DNA from: Pseudomonas capsici
GTDB lineage: Bacteria > Pseudomonadota > Gammaproteobacteria > Pseudomonadales > Pseudomonadaceae
Assembly: GCF_017165765.1 (NCBI RefSeq)
Contig: NZ_JAFGZD010000007.1
Span: 1-64,000 of the forward strand
Length of the DNA stretch: 64,000 nt
Direction: 5' to 3'
The notes below the pieces were generated by a model. That model did no database searches. It saw only the letters and a list, made by a program, of their open reading frames with translations, and was not told the DNA's origin. Below are positions 27,380-38,214 of this stretch, piece by piece; the stretch's first letter is position 1; each line of letters opens with the position of its first letter. Made by a program: the position numbers and the translations under genes.

Positions 27380-28330
27380 CTATAGATGTGGGCCATCTTT
27401 TTCAGACGGTTCTCGCTTTATGGCAATGTTCACAAGGCGCTTTTTATCTTCGCTGTCAGCATTTGTGTGGTCATAGATTGAGAGCGCAATAGATATACCT
27501 GCTATCAGTACAGCGAGGTAGATACCGACGGGACGTAGCCAGCCTCCCTTGTCCACTCCAGTCTCTTTAACGTTTTCGATTTCAAAAGCACCGGCAGCAG
27601 CAACCATCAATGCTATTGCCACGAACCAAAGAATCATTCCCCAGCCATAGCCGTAAACTCCAAATATATAAGCGGGGAATGTGAAGGTATTAAGCGATAG
27701 CAGTAAAGCTATGACAGCAAGCTCTACTGCACTACGCGAAATCTGGAGGCGTATAAAACTTATCAGGAAGAATGGGTTTGCAAACCAGGCGAACTGGACG
27801 ATTCCTACCCCAGCCCAACCCATATACAGAGCGAGCCAGCCCGGCGTGATTTCACTTTTGCTACCAACAGCTACCGGCAAAAATAACGAAATTATCCACA
27901 ACACCAATGCCATGATTGAAAGCACTTCACTCGAAAGAAGGCGTTCCGTCAGAGATTGGCGAATTATGGGACGTTCATCGTTGGTTGCAGATAATCCTCG
28001 CTCTACGGGAGCCTCTAGCACGTCTGGTTCAGGGAGCAGATTTTCAACTAAATCCCTGATTCTTGATTTCATTATGAAAGGAATGAGAAGGCCAACATAA
28101 AAGCCTATAGTCGAAAGAATGCTGTTTCCCATCACGCTATGCCTGACATACCCCATGTACAACGCGAAAAATGCGCCTCCTGCAAGAATCCAGTAGGCAT
28201 AGGTGGAAAACTCTTTGACGGCAGGTGAGTCGTGCAACGCAATCCATTGCCTCACTTGGTTCAGCACGAACACCAATAAGTACCCGAGTATAAATCCGCA
28301 TAGCAGACCAAAAGTGGCTAATTCGAACAT
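27380..28330 (-). CDS. Unrecognised eight-segment membrane protein
   Basis: I do not recognise this 316-residue protein. The start at 28330 (MFELATFGLLCG) has GGAAG nearby; the longer frame reads through a terminator hairpin and is rejected. Eight hydrophobic segments are seen (about 5-25, 43-63, 70-88, 135-155, 160-190, 198-217, 230-250, 265-285). A charged loop of about 45 residues with several acidic positions lies after segment 3, and a charged tail closes the protein. By hand count, three 60-base lines of the gene give 43% GC, against 62% in one gyrB line, which suggests transfer. It stands alone between two terminators, on the strand opposite gyrB. Confidence 0.8.
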   Translation of the reverse strand: MFELATFGLLCGFILGYLLVFVLNQVRQWIALHDSPAVKEFSTYAYWILAGGAFFALYMGYVRHSVMGNSILSTIGFYVGLLIPFIMKSRIRDLVENLLPEPDVLEAPVERGLSATNDERPIIRQSLTERLLSSEVLSIMALVLWIISLFLPVAVGSKSEITPGWLALYMGWAGVGIVQFAWFANPFFLISFIRLQISRSAVELAVIALLLSLNTFTFPAYIFGVYGYGWGMILWFVAIALMVAAAGAFEIENVKETGVDKGGWLRPVGIYLAVLIAGISIALSIYDHTNADSEDKKRLVNIAIKREPSEKDGPHL

Positions 28331-28381
28331 TTTGAATCTTCCATTTTTCTTCCTTGTCGATCTAGAGCTTTCGCCCACTAA

Positions 28382-28406
28382 AAAGCCGACCCTGAAGGTC
28401 GGCTTT
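28382..28406 (-). terminator. Intrinsic terminator after plsC
   Basis: AAAGCCGACC pairs with GGTCGGCTTT around a five-base loop. On the minus strand a five-T run follows. It ends the glyQ-glyS-gmhB-plsC transcript and lies before the membrane-protein gene. Confidence 0.88.
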
Positions 28407-28534
28407 CTATCTACTCGCAAAACTTATGCACGTTTTCAGCTCACTAATGAGCTTCAGAAATAAGCAGCTAAATTAATGACTTAGCCGCTTTTTCCGATGA
28501 TTTTGCAAAAATGGTGCACAGGTTATCCACAAAA

Positions 28535-29305
28535 TCAGACTTCGACTTTTTCGTTGCTCGAGACAGGTGCAACATCTGATCCCAGGGACTTCTGGGTAGC
28601 TTCATTCCACGCCTGGACGCGGTCGTTGAGGGCTGCAATGGCGCGAGGGCCGGAGCCTTCGGCGTACATGGGTTCACCGATCACGACCTGGATAGTGCCT
28701 GGCTTCTTTGCCCAGCCTTCTTTCGGCCAGTACTTGCCGGCGTTGTGTGCAACTGGCAGTACAGGCAGTTCGGCGTTGACCGCCAGGGCTGTGCCTCCAC
28801 GGGAAAACTTGCCGATCTGACCGAACGGCACACGGGTGCCTTCCGGGAAGATCAGGACCCAGATACCGTCCTTGAGCAATTCGTCACCCTTCTTGGCTAT
28901 TTGCTTGAGTGCGGCCTTGGGGTTCTCGCGATCGATCGCGATAGGGCGCAGCATGGCCATTGCCCAACCGAAGAACGGCACATACAGCAGCTCACGCTTG
29001 AGTACCTGGCTCATGGGCTCGAAGTAAGCCGAGAGGAAGAAGGTTTCCCAGGTGCTCTGGTGGTTGGAAATGATCACGCAGGGTGTCTGTGGAACGTTGT
29101 GCGCGCCTGTCACTTCCACGCGGATGTTCAGGAATACGCGGGTCAGCCAGATTGCACAGCGGCACCAGTAGACATTGATGAACCGGTAGCGGGCTTTGAA
29201 GGACAGAAAGGGCGCGATGAAGAAACTCAATGTGCACCACAGCAGCGAGCTGGTGCCTAGCAACAGGTAAAAGAAAAAGGTCCTGATTGCCTGGATGATC
29301 GACAT
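28535..29305 (-). CDS. plsC: 1-acyl-sn-glycerol-3-phosphate acyltransferase (PlsC family)
   Basis: This enzyme adds the second acyl chain to lysophosphatidic acid in phospholipid synthesis at the inner membrane. The 256-residue protein has an N-terminal hydrophobic anchor (about 8-32). The catalytic motif NHQSTWE lies near 82; its acidic residue is Glu, as often in this subgroup. FPEGTR lies near 154. It follows gmhB by 60 bp on the same strand. A DnaA box (28523-28531) lies just past the stop. The paralogue and its exact acyl preference cannot be told. Confidence 0.92.
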   Translation of the reverse strand: MSIIQAIRTFFFYLLLGTSSLLWCTLSFFIAPFLSFKARYRFINVYWCRCAIWLTRVFLNIRVEVTGAHNVPQTPCVIISNHQSTWETFFLSAYFEPMSQVLKRELLYVPFFGWAMAMLRPIAIDRENPKAALKQIAKKGDELLKDGIWVLIFPEGTRVPFGQIGKFSRGGTALAVNAELPVLPVAHNAGKYWPKEGWAKKPGTIQVVIGEPMYAEGSGPRAIAALNDRVQAWNEATQKSLGSDVAPVSSNEKVEV

Positions 29306-29365
29306 AGTTGCTTTTACCGTACGGGCAGATGCCCGCTCATTCAGCGTACCGTTGAACCTGAGGGC

Positions 29366-29911
29366 TTACAGCGAGACGCTATTGTGGATAAGTTCTGCGG
29401 CAACTGCCGCCAGATCGTCAAAAATCAAAGTGCCGGCCGGCACTGTTCCGTCCATTGTCCTGCGGCCTTTACCGGTCATTACCAGAACAGGTTGTGCATC
29501 GACGGCCAAAGCGGCCTGCAGGTCACCCTTGCTGTCGCCCACGAACCATAAACCTTTCAGGTCTGCTGCGTAATGATTGGCGATGGTCTGCAGCATGCCA
29601 GGCTTTGGCTTGCGGCAGTCACAACCTTGATCCGGCCCATGTGGGCAATAAACGATCAAGCCAACCTCGCCACCCTGCCCTGCCACCAGCTCGCGCAAAC
29701 GCGCATGCATGGCATCCAGAGTAGCCAGGTCGTAATAACCTCGGGCAATGCCCGACTGGTTGGTGGCAATCGCCACCGTCCAGCCGGCCTTGCTCAATGC
29801 TGCGATGGCCTCGATCGAGCCAGGAATGGGAATCCACTCCTCCACCGACTTTATATAAGCGTCGGAGTCCTGGTTGACGACTCCGTCCCGATCGAGAATC
29901 AGCAGCTTCAC
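29366..29911 (-). CDS. gmhB: D-glycero-D-manno-heptose-1,7-bisphosphate 7-phosphatase
   Basis: This HAD-family phosphatase takes part in ADP-heptose synthesis for the LPS inner core. The 181-residue protein has the HAD motif LILDRDGVVNQD (4-15) with nucleophile Asp7. TNQSGIARGYY lies near 50, and the zinc-binding loop CPHGPDQGCDCRKPKPGM near 89. The last HAD motif is GDSKGDLQAA near 125. It lies 10 bp after glyS. A DnaA box falls in its last codons (29383). Confidence 0.95.
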   Translation of the reverse strand: MKLLILDRDGVVNQDSDAYIKSVEEWIPIPGSIEAIAALSKAGWTVAIATNQSGIARGYYDLATLDAMHARLRELVAGQGGEVGLIVYCPHGPDQGCDCRKPKPGMLQTIANHYAADLKGLWFVGDSKGDLQAALAVDAQPVLVMTGKGRRTMDGTVPAGTLIFDDLAAVAAELIHNSVSL

Positions 29912-29921
29912 TCTCTATTCC

Positions 29922-31976
29922 TCAACCCAGCAGCGAGATATCGGCAACGCCCAGGAACAGGCCGCGCAGACGTGCCAGCAATGCATAACGGTTGGCGCGC
30001 ACGTTGGCGTCGTCAGCGTTGACCATTACTGCCTCGAAGAACGCATCCACAGGCTCGCGCAGGGTTGCCAGGCGTGCCAGGGATTCGCTGTACTGACGCT
30101 CGGCTGCCATCGGCTGGACCGCGTGGTCGGCCTGCTGAATGGCCGAATACAGAGAGAACTCGTTGGCGTTGTCGAAGTACTTGGGCTCGACGGTCTGGGC
30201 GATGCTGCCCTCGGCCTTGCTCAGGAGGTTCGATACGCGCTTGTTCACCGCCGCCAGCGCAGCAGCCTGTGGCAACTTGCGGAATGCCTGAACGGCCTGG
30301 ACCCGTTGATCGAAGTCCAGGGCTGAACCTGGCTGCAAGGCACGAACCGACAGGTAGACCGCAACCTCGACGCCTTCGTCTTCATAACGCGCACGCAGAC
30401 GGTCGAAGATGAACTCCAGCACCTGGTCGGCGAGGCCGGCAGTCTTGACCTTGGCACCGAACTGGCTGACCGCGAACTTGACGGTCTCGATCAGATCCAG
30501 ATCCAGCTTCTTGTCGATCAGGATGCGCAGGATACCCAGCGCAGCACGACGCAGTGCATACGGGTCCTTACTGCCGGTTGGCAGCATGCCGATGCCGAAG
30601 ATGCCGACCAGTGTGTCGAGCTTGTCGGCAATGGCCACGGCAGCGCCGGTCAGGGTGGTAGGCAGCTCTGCTCCCGCACCGCGAGGCATGTATTGCTCGT
30701 TGAGTGCCAGTGCGACGTCTTCCGCCTCACCGTCAGCCTTGGCGTAGTAGAAACCGGCAATGCCCTGCATTTCCGGGAACTCGCCGACCATCTCGGTGGC
30801 CAGGTCGCATTTGGACAGAATACCGGCACGTGCCGCACGCTGGGCGTCGCCGCCAATGCGTGGTGCGATGAAAGCCGCCAGTTTGGAAACGCGCTCGGCC
30901 TTGTCGAAGACGCTGCCCAACTGGGCCTGGAACACGACATTCTTCAGGCGTTCGTTGAAGGTTTCCAGCTTCTGCTTTTTGTCCTGCTTGAAGAAGAACT
31001 CGGCGTCGGTCAGACGTGGGCGAACCACCTTCTCGTTACCGGCGATGATCTGTGCCGGGTCCTTGCTCTCGATGTTGGCCACTGTGATGAAGCGCGGCAG
31101 CAGCTTGCCTTCGCTGTCCAGCAGGCAGAAATACTTCTGGTTGTCCTGCATGGTGGTGATCAGGGCTTCCTGAGGCACTTCGAGGAAACGCTCTTCAAAC
31201 GAGCAGACCAACGGAACCGGCCACTCGACCAGGCTTGCCACTTCGTCCAGCAGGCTTGGCGGTACGATAGCGGTGCCTTCCTGCTGAGCGGCCAGTTCGT
31301 CGACCCGCTTGCTGATGATCTGACGACGCTCTTTGAAGTCTGCCAGTACATGGGCTGCTCTCAGTTCGCTGAGATAGCTGGCTGGCGAAGAAATACGCAC
31401 GTCCTGCGGATGGTGGAAGCGGTGGCCTCGCGAATGACGGCCTGCGCTCTGGGCCAGGATCGTGCAGTCGACCACCTGATCGCCCAGCAGCATGACCAGC
31501 CATTGGGTCGGACGCACGAACTCTTCCTTGCGGGCACCCCAGCGCATGCGTTTGGCGATTGGCAGGTCGTTCAGCGAATCTTCGACGATGGTCGGCAGCA
31601 ATGTGGCTGTCGGTTTACCGATGATGTTCTGGCTGTAACGCAGCTTTGGACCGGTCTGGTCGATTTCGCTCAGATCGACGCCGCACTTCTTGGCGAAGCC
31701 CAGCGCGGCCTGAGTCGGGTTGCCTTCGGCATCGAAAGCGGCCTGACGGGGCGGGCCGTCCAGGTTGACGCTGCGATCCGGTTGTTGCGTAGCCAGGCCG
31801 GTAACCAGTACCGCCAGACGGCGTGGTGCGGCGTAAACTTGCTTGGCGCTATAGGTCAGGCCAGCACTCTGCAGGCCTTTCTCGATACCGGCCAGAAATG
31901 CATCGCCCAGGGAACTGAGGGTCTTGGGTGGCAGTTCTTCGGTGCCCAGTTCGACCAGAAAATCTTGAGCACTCAT
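29922..31976 (-). CDS. glyS: Glycyl-tRNA synthetase beta subunit
   Basis: This is the larger subunit of the bacterial alpha2beta2 glycyl-tRNA synthetase, which binds tRNA. The 684-residue protein starts [18 protein letters not shown]. It contains KRMRWG near 140, an HD-like middle with [11 protein letters not shown] near 395, and a C-terminal anticodon-binding region. Its start overlaps the glyQ stop by four bases. Confidence 0.98.
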   Translation of the reverse strand: MSAQDFLVELGTEELPPKTLSSLGDAFLAGIEKGLQSAGLTYSAKQVYAAPRRLAVLVTGLATQQPDRSVNLDGPPRQAAFDAEGNPTQAALGFAKKCGVDLSEIDQTGPKLRYSQNIIGKPTATLLPTIVEDSLNDLPIAKRMRWGARKEEFVRPTQWLVMLLGDQVVDCTILAQSAGRHSRGHRFHHPQDVRISSPASYLSELRAAHVLADFKERRQIISKRVDELAAQQEGTAIVPPSLLDEVASLVEWPVPLVCSFEERFLEVPQEALITTMQDNQKYFCLLDSEGKLLPRFITVANIESKDPAQIIAGNEKVVRPRLTDAEFFFKQDKKQKLETFNERLKNVVFQAQLGSVFDKAERVSKLAAFIAPRIGGDAQRAARAGILSKCDLATEMVGEFPEMQGIAGFYYAKADGEAEDVALALNEQYMPRGAGAELPTTLTGAAVAIADKLDTLVGIFGIGMLPTGSKDPYALRRAALGILRILIDKKLDLDLIETVKFAVSQFGAKVKTAGLADQVLEFIFDRLRARYEDEGVEVAVYLSVRALQPGSALDFDQRVQAVQAFRKLPQAAALAAVNKRVSNLLSKAEGSIAQTVEPKYFDNANEFSLYSAIQQADHAVQPMAAERQYSESLARLATLREPVDAFFEAVMVNADDANVRANRYALLARLRGLFLGVADISLLG

Positions 31977-32920
31977 TGTGCAGCCTCCAGCTTAGCCAAC
32001 ACTTCATCGCGTAGATCGGGCGGCGCCATCGGGAAGCCAAGCTTGGCCCGGGCTTGCAGGTAGCTCTGAGCGACAGAGCGGGCCAGCGTGCGCACGCGCA
32101 GGATGTACTGCTGACGCGCAGTCACGGAAATCGCCCGGCGCGCATCCAGAAGGTTGAAGGTGTGCGAAGCCTTGAGGACCATTTCGTAGCTTGGCAATGG
32201 CAGCTCAAGTTCGATCAGGCGTGCGGCTTCGCTTTCATAGAAGTCGAACAGCTCGAACAGTTTTTCAACGTTGGCGTGTTCGAAGTTGTAGGTCGATTGC
32301 TCCACTTCGTTCTGGTGGAACACATCGCCGTAAGTCACCTTGCCGAACGGACCGTCAGCCCAGACCAGATCGTAGACCGAGTCCACGCCCTGCTGGTACA
32401 TGGCCAGACGCTCAAGGCCGTAGGTGATTTCGCCGGTTACCGGGTAGCACTCGATGCCACCGACCTGCTGGAAGTAGGTGAACTGCGAGACTTCCATGCC
32501 GTTGAGCCAGATTTCCCAGCCCAGACCCCAGGCGCCCAGGGTTGGCGATTCCCAGTTGTCTTCGACGAAACGGACATCATGCACCAGCGGATCGAGGCCG
32601 ATGTGCTTGAGCGAACCCAGGTACAGTTCCTGGAAGTTGTCCGGGTTCGGTTTCAGGATGACCTGAAACTGATAGTAATGCTGCAGGCGGTTGGGGTTTT
32701 CGCCGTAACGGCCATCACTCGGGCGACGGCTCGGCTGTACGTAAGCGGCGTTCCAGGTTTCCGGGCCTACGGCGCGCAGAAAAGTGGCGGTGTGGAAAGT
32801 GCCGGCGCCTACTTCCATATCGTAGGGCTGAAGTACCACGCAACCTTGTTCTGCCCAGTATTGCTGGAGGGCGAGGATCAAGTCTTGGAAGGTACGCACG
32901 GCTGGCGTAGGCTGGCTCAC
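31973..32920 (-). CDS. glyQ: Glycyl-tRNA synthetase alpha subunit
   Basis: This is the catalytic class II subunit that forms glycyl-adenylate. The start is a GTG at 32920 ([15 protein letters not shown]) with AGGTG upstream; it gives 315 residues, the usual length. The longer frame upstream is not needed. Conserved blocks are [17 protein letters not shown] near 17, [20 protein letters not shown] near 58 and [19 protein letters not shown] near 140. It heads glyQ-glyS-gmhB-plsC and is divergent from tag. Confidence 0.98.
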   Translation of the reverse strand: MSQPTPAVRTFQDLILALQQYWAEQGCVVLQPYDMEVGAGTFHTATFLRAVGPETWNAAYVQPSRRPSDGRYGENPNRLQHYYQFQVILKPNPDNFQELYLGSLKHIGLDPLVHDVRFVEDNWESPTLGAWGLGWEIWLNGMEVSQFTYFQQVGGIECYPVTGEITYGLERLAMYQQGVDSVYDLVWADGPFGKVTYGDVFHQNEVEQSTYNFEHANVEKLFELFDFYESEAARLIELELPLPSYEMVLKASHTFNLLDARRAISVTARQQYILRVRTLARSVAQSYLQARAKLGFPMAPPDLRDEVLAKLEAAQ

Positions 32921-32999
32921 AAAATTCACCTGTGCTGGGCTGCGATTTAAAGAGCGGGAGTATACCCGATTCGGCTGCACGTCCACCCTTGGAAGGCCT

Positions 33000-33551
33000 A
33001 TGACTCGCTGCTTTTGGTGCAATGAAGACCCGATTTACATCGCTTATCACGATCAGGAATGGGGAGTGCCGCTGCGCGATGCGCAGAAGCTCTTCGAGTT
33101 GCTTTTGCTCGAAGGGTTCCAGGCCGGTCTGTCATGGATCACGGTTTTGAAAAAACGCGCGCGATATCGCGAAGTCATGTTCGGTTTTGACGTCCATCGC
33201 ATCGCGGCCATGACCGATGACGAGATCGAAGTTCTGATGCAGGAGCCAGGCATCATTCGTAACCGCCTCAAGCTCAACGCGGCCCGCCGCAATGCGCAGG
33301 CCTGGTTGAAGCTGGACGACCCGGTCGGGTTTCTCTGGTCGTTTGTCGGTGGAGAACAGAAGGTCAACCATTTCCGGGACCGCAGCGAGGTCCCGGCCAT
33401 CACGCCAGAAGCCGAGGCCATGAGCAAGGCCCTCAAGAAAGCGGGTTTCACCTTTGTCGGGCCGACCATTTGTTACGCCTACATGCAATCGAGCGGCATG
33501 GTCATGGATCACACCGTCGATTGTGATCGATACGCGACTCTGGCCCGCTGA
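33000..33551 (+). CDS. tag: DNA-3-methyladenine glycosylase I
   Basis: Tag removes 3-methyladenine from alkylated DNA. The 183-residue protein opens [20 protein letters not shown], with the zinc cysteine and the Asp/Glu substrate pocket residues. The helix-hairpin region is [20 protein letters not shown], and the C-terminal zinc ligands lie around TVDCDRY. It shares a short divergent promoter region with glyQ and is 38 bp before lpxL. Confidence 0.96.
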   Translation: MTRCFWCNEDPIYIAYHDQEWGVPLRDAQKLFELLLLEGFQAGLSWITVLKKRARYREVMFGFDVHRIAAMTDDEIEVLMQEPGIIRNRLKLNAARRNAQAWLKLDDPVGFLWSFVGGEQKVNHFRDRSEVPAITPEAEAMSKALKKAGFTFVGPTICYAYMQSSGMVMDHTVDCDRYATLAR

Positions 33552-33589
33552 AGGTTACAATGCGCACCTCGAGAATTTGGGAGTGATCT

Positions 33590-34477
33590 GTGGATAAGTT
33601 CAAAGGTGCCATGATTGTCGGGGCGTTGCGGTTGTTTGCCCTGCTACCCTGGCGTGCCGTGCAATGGGTCGGCACTGCGATTGGCTGGTTGATGTGGAAG
33701 CTTCCGAACCGTTCCCGTGAAGTGGCGCGCATCAATCTGTCCAAATGCTTTCCGGAACTGAACGAGGCTGAGCTGAACCGACTGGTGGGCCGCAGCCTGA
33801 TGGATATCGGCAAGACCCTGACCGAAAGCGCCTGCGCCTGGATCTGGCCTGCCCAGAAATCCATCGACCTGGTGCGTGAAGTCGAAGGCCTCGATGTGCT
33901 CAAGGACGCTCTCGCCTCTGGCAAGGGCGTGGTCGGAATCACCAGCCACCTGGGCAACTGGGAAGTGCTCAACCACTTCTATTGCAGCCAGTGCAAACCG
34001 ATCATTTTCTATCGCCCGCCCAAGCTGAAGGCGGTGGACGAACTGCTGCGCAAGCAGCGGGTCCAGTTGGGCAACCGTGTTGCGGCTTCCACCAAGGAAG
34101 GCATCCTCAGTGTCATCAAGGAAGTGCGTAAAGGCGGTTCGGTGGGAATTCCTGCGGACCCCGAGCCGGCAGAGTCGGCGGGTATCTTCGTGCCCTTCTG
34201 CGGTACCCAGGCACTGACCAGCAAATTCGTGCCCAACATGCTGGCCGGTGGCAAAGCCGTTGGCGTATTCCTGCACGCCATGCGCCTGCCGGATGGCTCG
34301 GGCTACAAGGTCGTTCTGGAAGCAGCTCCTGAAGACATGTACAGCACCGACACTGAAACCTCGGCGGCAGCGATGAGCAAGGTGGTCGAGAAATATGTAC
34401 GGGCTTACCCGAGCCAGTACATGTGGACCATGAAGCGCTTCAAGAAGCGCCCGGAAGGCGAAGCCCGCTGGTATTGA
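33590..34477 (+). CDS. lpxL: Lipid A biosynthesis lauroyl-type acyltransferase (LpxL/HtrB family)
   Basis: This enzyme adds a secondary acyl chain to lipid A at the inner membrane. The 295-residue protein has an N-terminal hydrophobic segment (about 8-35), the catalytic motif SHLGNWE near 119-125 and the later block GIPADPEPAESAGIFVPFCG. The start is a GTG within TGTGGATAAG, preceded by GGGAGTG, so a perfect DnaA box (33589-33597) covers the start codon. Pseudomonas carry more than one such enzyme, so the acyl chain and position cannot be told. Confidence 0.92.
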   Translation: MDKFKGAMIVGALRLFALLPWRAVQWVGTAIGWLMWKLPNRSREVARINLSKCFPELNEAELNRLVGRSLMDIGKTLTESACAWIWPAQKSIDLVREVEGLDVLKDALASGKGVVGITSHLGNWEVLNHFYCSQCKPIIFYRPPKLKAVDELLRKQRVQLGNRVAASTKEGILSVIKEVRKGGSVGIPADPEPAESAGIFVPFCGTQALTSKFVPNMLAGGKAVGVFLHAMRLPDGSGYKVVLEAAPEDMYSTDTETSAAAMSKVVEKYVRAYPSQYMWTMKRFKKRPEGEARWY

Positions 34478-34483
34478 TCCGTG

Positions 34484-34527
34484 GGAGCGCATTCATTCGC
34501 GATGCTGTTAGCGAATGAATGCGCTCC
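34484..34527. repeat. REP-like palindrome after lpxL
   Basis: GGAGCGCATTCATTCGC (34484-34500) and its exact reverse complement (34511-34527) form a 17-bp perfect inverted repeat. It lies between the convergent lpxL and trkA and may also end their transcripts. Confidence 0.85.
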
Positions 34528-34539
34528 TGTCGCAGTCCG

Positions 34540-35913
34540 TCAGAAAAAGCTCAACCCCACCTGAAACAGCCGCTCCACATCGCGGATGTATTTTTTATCC
34601 ACAAGGAACATGATCACGTGGTCGCCGGATTCGATCACGGTGATGTCGTGGGCAATCAGAACTTCTTCGTCGCGGATGATGGCGCCGATGGTGGTGCCTT
34701 GCGGGAGGATAATGTCCTTGATGGCCTTGCCGATGACCTTGCTGGATTTGGCATCGCCATGGGCCACGACCTCGATGGCTTCGGCCGCGCCCCTGCGCAG
34801 TGAATGCACGCTGACGATATCGCCGCGTCGCACGTGGGTCAGCAAGGTGCCGATGGTTGCCAGTTGCGGGCTGACGGCGATATCGATTTCCCCGCCCTGC
34901 ACCAGATCCACATAGGCCGGGTTGTTGATCAGCGTCATCACCTTGCGGGCGCCCATCCGCTTGGCCAGCAGCGACGACATGATATTGGCTTCGTCGTCGT
35001 TGGTCAGGGCCAGGAACAGGTCGGTATCGCCGATGTTTTCTTCCATCAATAGATCGCGATCCGAAGAACTGCCTTGCAGGACCACGGCGCTGTTGAGGGT
35101 GTCCGACAGATGACGGCAACGCGCCGGGTTCATCTCGATGATCTTGACCTGATAACGGCTTTCGATAGCCTCGGCCAGACGCTCGCCAATATTGCCGCCG
35201 CCTGCGATCACGATGCGCTTGTAGCTTTCATCCAGACGTCGCATCTCGCCCATCACAGCCCGGATATGCGCCTTGGCTGCAATGAAGAACACTTCGTCAT
35301 CGGCTTCGATAACGGTGTCGCCATGGGGGGTGATGGGGCGGTCGCGCCGGAAGATCGCGGCTACCCGGGTGTCGACATTGGGCATGTGTGCCCGCAACTG
35401 GCGCAGTTTCTGACCCACCAGCGGCCCGCCGTAATAAGCCCTGACGGCAACCAGTTGTGCCTTGCCTTCGGCAAAGTCGATGACCTGGAGAGCGCCGGGG
35501 TATTCGACCAGGCGTTTGATGTAGTTGGTGACGACCTGTTCCGGGCTGATCAATACATCCACGGGAATCGCATCGTTATCGAACAGACCGGCGCGGGTCA
35601 GGTAAGCCGCTTCGCGGACCCGGGCAATCTTGGTCGGCGTGTGGAACAGCGTGTAGGCAACCTGACAGGCGACCATATTGGTTTCATCGCTGTTGGTGAC
35701 GGCCACCAGCATGTCGGCATCGTCGGCACCCGCCTGGCGCAACACCGTGGGAAACGAGCCCTTGCCCTGCACCGTGCGGATATCCAGGCGGTCGCCCAGG
35801 TCACGCAACCGGTCGCCGTCGGTGTCCACGACCGTGATGTCGTTGGCTTCACTGGCCAGATGTTCGGCCAGCGTGCCGCCAACCTGCCCCGCACCCAGGA
35901 TGATGATTTTCAA
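34540..35913 (-). CDS. trkA: Trk potassium transporter regulatory subunit TrkA
   Basis: TrkA is the cytosolic NAD-binding gating subunit of the TrkH/TrkG potassium channel. The 457-residue protein is a tandem of two RCK units. The first Rossmann motif is [18 protein letters not shown] at 3-20; the second is [18 protein letters not shown] near 234. Each is followed by a TrkA-C domain. It is 14 bp after rsmB. A DnaA box lies at 34595. Confidence 0.97.
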   Translation of the reverse strand: MKIIILGAGQVGGTLAEHLASEANDITVVDTDGDRLRDLGDRLDIRTVQGKGSFPTVLRQAGADDADMLVAVTNSDETNMVACQVAYTLFHTPTKIARVREAAYLTRAGLFDNDAIPVDVLISPEQVVTNYIKRLVEYPGALQVIDFAEGKAQLVAVRAYYGGPLVGQKLRQLRAHMPNVDTRVAAIFRRDRPITPHGDTVIEADDEVFFIAAKAHIRAVMGEMRRLDESYKRIVIAGGGNIGERLAEAIESRYQVKIIEMNPARCRHLSDTLNSAVVLQGSSSDRDLLMEENIGDTDLFLALTNDDEANIMSSLLAKRMGARKVMTLINNPAYVDLVQGGEIDIAVSPQLATIGTLLTHVRRGDIVSVHSLRRGAAEAIEVVAHGDAKSSKVIGKAIKDIILPQGTTIGAIIRDEEVLIAHDITVIESGDHVIMFLVDKKYIRDVERLFQVGLSFF

Positions 35914-35927
35914 CTGCTATCTCCCTG

Positions 35928-37250
35928 TCAGACCGAAGCCGCGATCTTGATCAGTTTGGCGTAATAGAAGCCGTCATGCCCGCCTTCCTGCGCCAGCAAC
36001 TGGCGACCGTGGGGCTGCTTGATGCCTGCGGGTTGCTGGCCGAGCTGTCCGGCGATATCCAGCTCACGAGCGCCCGAGGTGCGGGCCAGAAAGGCCTCGA
36101 TCACTTCGGTGTTTTCCGTGGGCAGCGTCGAGCAGGTGGCGTACAGCAGGATGCCGCCAACCTGCAGGGTCGGCCAGAGCGCGTCCAGCAGTTCGCCTTG
36201 CAGCGTGGCCAGGGCAGCGATGTCATCGGCCTGACGGGTCAGCTTGATATCCGGGTGGCGACGGATCACGCCGGTTGCCGAGCAAGGCGCGTCGAGCAGA
36301 ATGCGCTGAAAGGGCTTGCCGTCCCACCATTGGGCGGTTTGCCGAGCGTCGGCGGCGATCAGTTCGGCATCCAGGCCCAGGCGATCGAGGTTTTCCCGCA
36401 CGCGCACCAGACGTTTGGCTTCCAGATCAACAGCTACCACCCCATCGAGTTGTGGCTGCACTTCCAGCAGGTGGCAGGTCTTGCCGCCCGGTGCACAGCA
36501 GGCATCGAGAACTCGTTGACCGGGAGCCAGTTCCAGCAGGTCGGCAGCCAGTTGCGCGGCTTCATCCTGAACGCTGATCCAGCCTTCGGCAAAACCTGGC
36601 AGTGAACGCACATCACCCGGCTCGGCCAGCAGGATACCGTCCTGGCTGAAGGTGCAGGCAACGGCTTCGATACCGGCTGTTTTCAACAGCTCAAGGTATT
36701 GAACACGGCTGTTATGCCGACGGTTGACCCGCAGGATCATGGGCGGATGCGCGTTGTTGGCGGCGCAGATGGCTTCCCAGTGTTCGGGCCACGCGGCTTT
36801 CAGGGCTTTTTGCAGCCAGCGCGGATGAGCGGTGCGCACTACCGGGTCGTGTTCCAGTTCGGCCAGCAGCGCTTCGCTTTCACGTTGGGCGCGGCGCAGG
36901 ACCGCATTGAGCAAGGCTTTGGCCCACGGCTTTTTCAGCTTGTCGGCACAACCCACCGTCTCACCGATAGCGGCGTGAGCGGGAATGCGGCTGTAGAGCA
37001 GTTGATAAAGTCCAACCAGCAACAGTGCCTCGACATCGGCGTCTGCTGCCTTGAAGGGCTTTTGCAGCAACCTGGCCGCCAGCGCGGACAGGCGTGGCTG
37101 CCAGCGAGCAGTCCCGAAAGCCAGGTCCTGAGTGAGGCCCCGATCACGGACCTCGACTTTATCCAGCTGAGCCGGTAACGAACTGTTCAGCGAAGCCTTG
37201 CCGCTCAGGACAGCGGCCAAGGCTCTGGCGGCGGCCAGACGCGGATTCAT
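35928..37250 (-). CDS. rsmB: 16S rRNA (cytosine-967-C5)-methyltransferase RsmB
   Basis: RsmB methylates C967 of 16S rRNA. The start at 37250 ([15 protein letters not shown]) overlaps the fmt stop as ATGA and gives 440 residues; the longer frame reads into fmt and is rejected. An N-terminal NusB-like domain (about 1-140) precedes the methyltransferase. That domain has [13 protein letters not shown] near 255, [16 protein letters not shown] near 325 and [18 protein letters not shown] near 377; the two cysteines are the catalytic pair. Confidence 0.97.
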   Translation of the reverse strand: MNPRLAAARALAAVLSGKASLNSSLPAQLDKVEVRDRGLTQDLAFGTARWQPRLSALAARLLQKPFKAADADVEALLLVGLYQLLYSRIPAHAAIGETVGCADKLKKPWAKALLNAVLRRAQRESEALLAELEHDPVVRTAHPRWLQKALKAAWPEHWEAICAANNAHPPMILRVNRRHNSRVQYLELLKTAGIEAVACTFSQDGILLAEPGDVRSLPGFAEGWISVQDEAAQLAADLLELAPGQRVLDACCAPGGKTCHLLEVQPQLDGVVAVDLEAKRLVRVRENLDRLGLDAELIAADARQTAQWWDGKPFQRILLDAPCSATGVIRRHPDIKLTRQADDIAALATLQGELLDALWPTLQVGGILLYATCSTLPTENTEVIEAFLARTSGARELDIAGQLGQQPAGIKQPHGRQLLAQEGGHDGFYYAKLIKIAASV

Positions 37251-38191
37251 TGACCCAATACCGTGCCGGTGGCGAACTTCTCGCGGCGGCTGTTGAACAG
37301 GTCGGTGAAGTTCAGCGGCTTGCCGCCCGGCAGTTGCAGGCGGGTCAGGCGCAATGCGCCCTGGCCACAGGCGACAATCAGGCCGTCCTTGCTGGCTCCG
37401 AGAATCGTGCCCGGTGTGCCCTGTCCTTCGGCAAGGCTGGCGGCCAGGACCTTGAGAGCTTCTTCGTTCAGGGTGCTGTGACAGATCGGCCATGGATTGA
37501 AGGCGCGGATCAGGCGTTCCAGCTCGTCTGCCGGGCGGCTCCAGTCGATCCGTGCCTCGTCCTTGTTCAGTTTGTGAGCATAAGTGGCGAGGGTGTCGTC
37601 CTGCACTTCACCCGCCAGCGACCCATCGGCGAGCCCGGCAACGGCCTGCAATACGGCAGGTGGGCCGAGTTCGGCAAGGCGATCGTGCAGGGTGCCGCCG
37701 GTATCTTCTGCCGTGACAGGCGTGGTGACCTTGAGCAGCATCGGGCCGGTATCCAGGCCGGCTTCCATGCGCATGACGGTCACGCCGCTTTCGGCATCGC
37801 CTGCCTGCACGGCACGCTGGATCGGTGCCGCACCACGCCAGCGTGGCAGCAGGGACGCGTGGCTGTTGATGCAGCCCAGACGAGGAATATCCAGCACCAC
37901 TTGCGGCAGGATCAGGCCATAGGCGACCACTACCATGAGGTCGGGTTTGAGCGCTGCCAGCTCCTGCTGAGCGGTTGCGTCACGCAGGGTTGGCGGTTGC
38001 AGCACTTGCAGGCCATGCTGTAGCGCCAGTTGCTTGACCGGGCTTGGCATCAGCTTTTGTCCACGACCGGCCGGGCGATCAGGCTGGGTATAGACCGCGA
38101 CGATCTGATGAGGGCTGTCGAGCAGGGCCTTCAAGTGTTCGGCGGCAAATTCCGGAGTACCGGCGAAGACGATGCGCAGTGGCTCAGTCAT
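37247..38191 (-). CDS. fmt: Methionyl-tRNA formyltransferase
   Basis: Fmt formylates initiator Met-tRNA. The start at 38191 ([20 protein letters not shown]) gives 314 residues. Catalytic residues lie in [21 protein letters not shown] (about 105-125; Asn, His, and Asp in [14 protein letters not shown]), and the C-terminal domain binds tRNA. It lies between def and rsmB, with a terminator hairpin 23 bp upstream of its start. Confidence 0.97.
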   Translation of the reverse strand: MTEPLRIVFAGTPEFAAEHLKALLDSPHQIVAVYTQPDRPAGRGQKLMPSPVKQLALQHGLQVLQPPTLRDATAQQELAALKPDLMVVVAYGLILPQVVLDIPRLGCINSHASLLPRWRGAAPIQRAVQAGDAESGVTVMRMEAGLDTGPMLLKVTTPVTAEDTGGTLHDRLAELGPPAVLQAVAGLADGSLAGEVQDDTLATYAHKLNKDEARIDWSRPADELERLIRAFNPWPICHSTLNEEALKVLAASLAEGQGTPGTILGASKDGLIVACGQGALRLTRLQLPGGKPLNFTDLFNSRREKFATGTVLGQ

Positions 38192-38214
38192 GGGCTTCTC
38201 GTTCTGTAAAAAAG

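Noticed and set aside
28331..28420. N-terminal extension of the orphan membrane protein
   Set aside because: The extra 30 codons include the plsC terminator hairpin; the ATG at 28330 has its own ribosome site.
30693..32063. 456-codon plus-strand open frame across glyS
   Set aside because: It is antisense to glyS, without recognisable domains or a ribosome site.
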